From: an uncultured Pelagibacteraceae bacterium
GTDB taxonomy: Bacteria; Pseudomonadota; Alphaproteobacteria; Pelagibacterales; Pelagibacteraceae
Direction: 5' to 3'
NCBI GenBank assembly: GCA_902555275.1
Contig: CACDRY010000010.1
Span: 1-40,975, forward strand
DNA length: 40,975 nt
Positions within the stretch are counted from its first letter, which is position 1. Each line of letters starts with the position of its first letter. The notes under the pieces were generated by a model. The model was not told where the DNA came from and ran no database searches. It saw only the letters and a list, made by a program, of their open reading frames with translations. Below are positions 38,412 through 40,975 of the stretch, piece by piece. Both the position numbers and the translations under genes were made by a program.

Positions 38412-39354
38412 TTTTATTTAAAGCGTTATTCTTAAATAAATTTGCTTCCCTTATATATCTTCTAACCATTTGTGTTGTTTTATGACCTGTCATATTCATT
38501 ATACTTCTCTCATCAGCTCCTGCATCAGCAGCAACTGTTGCAAAACCAGATCTTAAACTATGACCAGCAAAATTTTTATTTTCGACTCCTGCTAATTTTA
38601 AATATTCTTTGATTAATAAAACTACAGATTGATCAGTTAGTCTTTTATCTGTTAATGATAAACCTTTAGAAAATCTTCTAAAAATAGGTCCAGACTTAAT
38701 TTTTGAAATTTCTAGCCATTTGTGTAAATTTACAACAGGACAATAAACTTCATTAGTGAAGTAGGGCAGTCCTTTTGACATTCCTTCACCAAATTGATCG
38801 GTTTTTGATTTTTTAATAGTTATTTTGAGACCCTCAGGAACAAATTCTAAATCCTCATAATCAATTGATGTGAGCTCAGATCTTCTAAAACCACCTGCAA
38901 ATCCAATTAAAATTATTGTCTTGTCTCTTATTTTTTTTATTTCTCCTGATTGTAATTCATTTATTACATTAATAACTAGTTTTAAATGATTGATTAATAA
39001 AGGTTTTTTTCCTTTCTGAATACTTCCTATTACTCTTCTTATTCCCATTAAATTTTCAATTATAATAGGATGTTTTGTATCTAGATAATGCCCTTTAAGC
39101 TTATGTATCATGCTTATTGATACTAATCTTCTTCTCAAAGTGCTTATTTTAGAGTTTTTAGAGAGATAAGTAAGGTATAAAGAAACTATTTTTGGTTCTG
39201 AGGGTAATGAATTTAATCCATGTTTTAGACAAAAAGCACTGAAATCTTTGAAGTCTGATTTGTAAGCTCTTAAAGTATTATTTGATTTAGAATTTTTGAG
39301 GTTAGATAAAGTTGCATCATGAAGCGATTTTAGATCTGTAGTTAATTCACTCAT
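38401..39354 (-). CDS. Tyrosine recombinase/integrase
   Basis: A 317-residue site-specific recombinase. Residues about 15-100 form a SAM-like core-binding domain (NTLRAYKSDFKDFSAFC). The catalytic domain shows Arg157 in GFRRSELTS, Lys184 in KKSKTDQ, His265 and Arg268 in HSLRSGF, His291 in GHKT and nucleophile Tyr300 in VRRYIRE, so all expected residues are present. It is not an obvious XerC or XerD and no phage genes accompany it. A 35-bp inverted repeat begins 4 bp upstream of its ATG and may be its operator or core site. Its 3' end overlaps the glycosyltransferase by 11 bp. Confidence 0.93.
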   Translation of the reverse strand: MSELTTDLKSLHDATLSNLKNSKSNNTLRAYKSDFKDFSAFCLKHGLNSLPSEPKIVSLYLTYLSKNSKISTLRRRLVSISMIHKLKGHYLDTKHPIIIENLMGIRRVIGSIQKGKKPLLINHLKLVINVINELQSGEIKKIRDKTIILIGFAGGFRRSELTSIDYEDLEFVPEGLKITIKKSKTDQFGEGMSKGLPYFTNEVYCPVVNLHKWLEISKIKSGPIFRRFSKGLSLTDKRLTDQSVVLLIKEYLKLAGVENKNFAGHSLRSGFATVAADAGADERSIMNMTGHKTTQMVRRYIREANLFKNNALNKIKI

Positions 39355-39357
39355 ACG

Positions 39358-39392
39358 ATTACTATTGATAACAATTAATTATCACTAGTAAT
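39358..39392. repeat. Inverted repeat with recombinase core-site geometry
   Basis: Left arm ATTACTATTGATAA (39358-39371) and right arm TTATCACTAGTAAT (39379-39392) are reverse complements at 13 of 14 positions, separated by the 7-bp centre CAATTAA. Tyrosine recombinases bind inverted arms of about 11-14 bp around a 6-8-bp crossover region, so the geometry fits. It begins 4 bp before the recombinase ATG, so it may instead be an autoregulatory operator. No second copy was seen in the window. Confidence 0.55.
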
Positions 39393-39403
39393 AATATAAC
39401 TCA

Positions 39404-39431
39404 TTTTACATGTCAAGCATTTAATGTAAAA
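39404..39431. repeat. Second inverted repeat in the recombinase/membrane-gene spacer
   Basis: TTTTACAT (39404-39411) and ATGTAAAA (39424-39431) are perfect 8-bp inverted arms around a 12-bp centre, ending 8 bp before the small membrane protein ATG. It may be an accessory recombinase site, an operator for the plus-strand genes, or chance in AT-rich DNA. Confidence 0.35.
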
Positions 39432-39439
39432 GATTCTCA

Positions 39440-39604
39440 ATGCCTAAATATGTAATTATTGGTCTTATTGTTGTTATTGGAACGTTCCTAATTATGAATT
39501 ACTGGCCAAAACTAAAAGAACAAACAAGAAATCGAATATTAATGGTTATTTTTGGGATATTTTTCTTAAGCATATTTGTTCTGTTATTTCTATTAATGTT
39601 TTGA
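39440..39604 (+). CDS. Small two-helix membrane protein
   Basis: A 54-residue open frame, ATG at 39440 to TGA at 39602-39604. It has one hydrophobic segment (about residues 5-19, IIGLIVVIG), a polar basic loop (YWPKLKEQTRNR) and a second very hydrophobic segment (34-54). The two-helix hairpin layout and tight placement before the DUF2938 gene (6-bp gap) argue that it is real. No family recognised. Confidence 0.55.
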   Translation: MPKYVIIGLIVVIGTFLIMNYWPKLKEQTRNRILMVIFGIFFLSIFVLLFLLMF

Positions 39605-39610
39605 GGTAAA

Positions 39611-40084
39611 TTGATCGATATTTTAAGCATTCTTGTTGCTGGTATATTTTCTTGCATAATTTTAGATATTCTAGGTTATTTACTAAAATTATTAGGTATT
39701 CCTGAGCCGTCCTGGGGAATTGTTGGTAGGTGGACATATTATATGTTTAAAAACGGATCATTTTACAATCCAAATATAGCCCAAATGCCAACTATTAAAT
39801 ATGAGGTCTTTTTTGGATGGATTTTTCACTACTACGTATCAATTAGTTGGGCTGTAATATATTATTTTTTCTTTATACAAATAGGCTTAAAAATGACCTA
39901 TTTTTCAGGCTTTATTTTTGGAGCTCTTACAACTTTAGCACCATTACTAATATTTTTGCCTTTTACTGGACAAGGTATATTTGCATTAAATACAGATTTA
40001 CCCTTTAAAACCTCTGTTATGTTCTTGATACGTCACTCAATTTATGGAATTGCGATGTATGAGGGTTTTAGATGGTTTATTTAA
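39611..40084 (+). CDS. DUF2938-family membrane protein
   Basis: A 157-residue protein with about four hydrophobic helices. LGIPEPSWGIVGRWTYYMFKNGSF, then IKYEVFFGWIFHYYVSISWAVIYYFF, TLAPLLIFLPFTGQGIFAL and the terminal RHSIYGIAMYEG match the arrangement I associate with DUF2938 (function unknown). The start is a TTG at 39611 preceded by GAGG at 39603-39606; no earlier ATG fits. It probably forms a transcript with the 54-residue membrane protein upstream. Confidence 0.72.
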   Translation: MIDILSILVAGIFSCIILDILGYLLKLLGIPEPSWGIVGRWTYYMFKNGSFYNPNIAQMPTIKYEVFFGWIFHYYVSISWAVIYYFFFIQIGLKMTYFSGFIFGALTTLAPLLIFLPFTGQGIFALNTDLPFKTSVMFLIRHSIYGIAMYEGFRWFI

Positions 40085-40191
40085 AGCTTTAGATTAAGTT
40101 ATCCCCACTATTCTGCCCTGTTAAAAACCCTCAAAATTCAACAATAAAGTGATACATACAACCTACTCTATATGATATTGTCTAAAATGAA

Positions 40192-40374
40192 TTAAGAGGC
40201 AACTCTTAACTGACCAGCTGGGGAAAAACCGAGAGGTTCAAGCCCAGAGGGCAGAAAGCTCTACAGAGTAGCGCTAAAATAGTAGAGTGGAAGGCATGGC
40301 GGTAGCGCATAAAACGACGTGCCAAAAACTACTGTTCTTTGTGCCTGAAAAGGTACAAGGAAACAGGGTTTTTT
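40192..40374 (+). ncRNA. Unidentified structured RNA ending in an intrinsic terminator
   Basis: About 47% G+C by my count over 40191-40370, far above the surrounding noncoding DNA, with no long open frame. Stems seen: P1 TTAAGAG/CTCTTAA (40192-40209) closed by GCAA; P2 CTGGG/CCCAG (40218-40247) enclosing AACC-GAGA-GGTT; P3 GCTCTAC/GTAGAGT (40258-40288); P4 GGCATG/CGTGCC (40293-40323); P5, the terminator hairpin. The P3 loop has GCGCTA (40271-40276) and the P4 loop TAGCGC (40303-40308), which can form a 6-bp kissing contact. I find no RNase P, SRP, tmRNA or 6S hallmark. The 5' end is uncertain and may lie upstream, since 40111-40119 is complementary to 40248-40256. Confidence 0.7.
40332..40374 (+). 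terminator. Intrinsic terminator of the structured RNA
   Basis: The outer stem CTGTT/AACAG (40332-40336 with 40362-40366) sits on a 10-bp inner stem (40337-40346 with 40351-40360) capped by GAAA, with one bulged A. Six T residues follow at 40369-40374. It ends 6 bp before the methyltransferase ATG, so that gene must be reached by read-through or by a regulated switch. Confidence 0.8.
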
Positions 40375-40380
40375 CTTATT

Positions 40381-40656
40381 ATGATCCTTAAAGGCACTAA
40401 GTTTCAATTAAAAGTTTGGAAATATCTTAAAAAAATACCAAAAGGTCAGATACGGACTTATTCTGATGTAGCAAAGGCTATAAATAAACCAAAATCAGTA
40501 AGAGCTGTGGCAAATGCAATAGGAAAGAACCCACATGCACCAAAAATACCTTGTCACAGAGTAATCAGGTCGGATGGTTCATTGGGAGGCTATTCAGGCA
40601 AAGGTGGGATAAATACTAAGAGAAAATTACTCAAATCAGAGGGTATTTTGCTCTAG
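40381..40656 (+). CDS. Single-domain methylated-DNA-cysteine methyltransferase-like protein
   Basis: A 91-residue protein equal to the C-terminal domain of O6-alkylguanine-DNA alkyltransferases. GTKFQLKVWKYLKKIPKGQIRTYSDVAKAI holds the helix-turn-helix lead-in, SVRAVANAIGKNP the arginine-finger helix, and IPCHRVIRSDGSLGGYSGKGG the active site with Cys58. Because the cysteine is present (not Trp), it should transfer alkyl groups rather than only bind lesions, as ATL proteins do. The N-terminal domain of full-length enzymes is absent. The ATG at 40381 lacks a clear Shine-Dalgarno and directly follows the terminator; an in-frame TTG at 40339 lies inside the terminator hairpin and is unlikely. 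Confidence 0.9.
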   Translation: MILKGTKFQLKVWKYLKKIPKGQIRTYSDVAKAINKPKSVRAVANAIGKNPHAPKIPCHRVIRSDGSLGGYSGKGGINTKRKLLKSEGILL

Positions 40657-40664
40657 AAATGTTG

Positions 40665-40680
40665 AAAAACAACGGTTTTT
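40665..40680 (+). terminator. Possible weak terminator after the methyltransferase gene
   Basis: AAAAAC/GTTTTT inverted arms (40665-40670 and 40675-40680) around a 4-nt loop, with the T run forming the 3' arm, 9 bp after the stop codon. The stem is weak, almost all A-T. Confidence 0.4.
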
Positions 40681-40743
40681 GCTTATAATACAATATTTAG
40701 TAATATTTTTTTAATATCACCTATAAGTTGCACCATAAAACAG

Positions 40744-40770
40744 AAAATGTTTAAAATAGAGGGTATTTTG
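40744..40770 (+). repeat. Degenerate second copy of the methyltransferase gene 3' end
   Basis: 40744-40770 matches 40624-40650 at 21 of 27 positions, exactly 120 bp apart. The last 12 bases are identical, and the identical tract is 13 bp when each copy is extended by one base with a shift at its 5' side. Read in the same frame, the copy encodes KMFKIEGIL against KLLKSEGIL in the gene, and reaches a TAA four codons later. It may be a displaced gene tail left by integration or duplication. Confidence 0.45.
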
Positions 40771-40975
40771 GGCTTTTAAATGCTATATTCTATTTTTGCA
40801 GAGCTAATTAAAATTAATCATTTTTCTATTAAAAATTCTGATTTTATTATTTAAAATAATCGCAATTAAATATCTTTGAATATTATAAATTAATAAAATT
40901 AGCACATTTACTTACATTTTTAAGCATCTGAATTATTAAATTTAAAGTATTATTATTTTAGTAAATAAGTAAGAT

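Larger units (their letters stand above)
40657..40975. other. AT-rich noncoding region with a remnant-like repeat
   Basis: 319 bp with no supportable gene on either strand. Apart from the weak terminator at 40665-40680, the only structure noticed is a second copy of AGAGGGTATTTTG at 40758-40770, repeating the 3' end of the methyltransferase gene (40638-40650). The rest is low-complexity AT-rich DNA up to the window edge. Confidence 0.6.

Noticed and set aside
40210..40217. CTGACCAG, similar to the 5' conserved element of RNase P RNA
   Set aside because: The universal P4 sequences (GAGGAAAGTCC and ACAGAA...GGCTTA) are absent on both strands.
40231..40250. GGTTCAAGCCC resembling a tRNA T-loop, suggesting a tRNA or tmRNA acceptor piece
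   Set aside because: No five-pair T-stem, no acceptor stem and no CCA fit around it; the same bases form the P2 hairpin with a GAGA loop.
1..40975. CRISPR arrays, transposases, rRNA genes or prophage structural genes
   Set aside because: No regularly spaced repeats, IS ends with a transposase, rRNA motifs or phage proteins were seen on either strand.

Overview
The window looks like a stretch of a SAR11-type (Pelagibacterales) alphaproteobacterial chromosome. The DNA is strongly AT-rich. Genes are packed with overlaps of 1-44 bp or spacers of a few bases. Alphaproteobacterial gene orders are kept: pyrB-pyrC'-plsY-topA, gatCAB, rel-pyrE-pdxJ-acpS-lepB-rnc-recO, and nrdR-ribD-ribE-ribBX-ribH-nusB-thiL. 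A soxBDAG sarcosine oxidase operon and a K+-independent proton pyrophosphatase also fit streamlined marine oligotrophs. The assignment is inference from layout and protein character, without a database search.

Layout. (1) 1-4532, minus strand: ruvX, pyrB, a catalytically degenerate dihydroorotase homologue, plsY, and topA (cut by the window edge). (2) 4583-10769, plus strand: gatC-gatA-gatB, an O-methyltransferase, trhO and a MATE exporter. (3) 10731-15800, minus strand: soxB-soxD-soxA-soxG, encoding all four subunits of folate-linked sarcosine oxidase; a large interrupted palindrome and a tRNA-Ser(GCU) sit upstream. (4) 15957-18143: soluble lytic transglycosylase, divergent from dapA. (5) 18171-25492, plus strand: dapA, smpB, folK, a shortened Rel/SpoT, pyrE, pdxJ, acpS, lepB, rnc, recO, almost without spacers. 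(6) 25493-33909: hemB (minus), then an Asp/Asn hydroxylase-like oxygenase, rpiB, glyA, nrdR, the riboflavin genes, nusB and thiL. (7) 33984-36089: hppA.

(8) 36128-40975 is the accessory-looking part. It holds a GIY-YIG protein, two glycosyltransferases, a tyrosine recombinase, two small membrane proteins, an unidentified structured RNA and a single-domain alkylguanine-DNA methyltransferase-like gene. Directly upstream of the recombinase start is an inverted repeat (14-bp arms, one mismatch, 7-bp centre) with the geometry of a recombinase core site.

Functional threads. Sarcosine oxidation and glyA both feed tetrahydrofolate one-carbon units. The rib block makes lumazine and riboflavin for flavoenzymes such as SoxAB. 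HppA recovers energy from pyrophosphate. The least explained element is the GC-rich structured RNA at about 40192-40374. It has three GNRA-capped stems, a possible 6-bp loop-loop contact and a strong intrinsic terminator ending 6 bp before the methyltransferase start. It could be a free-standing ncRNA or an attenuator leader.
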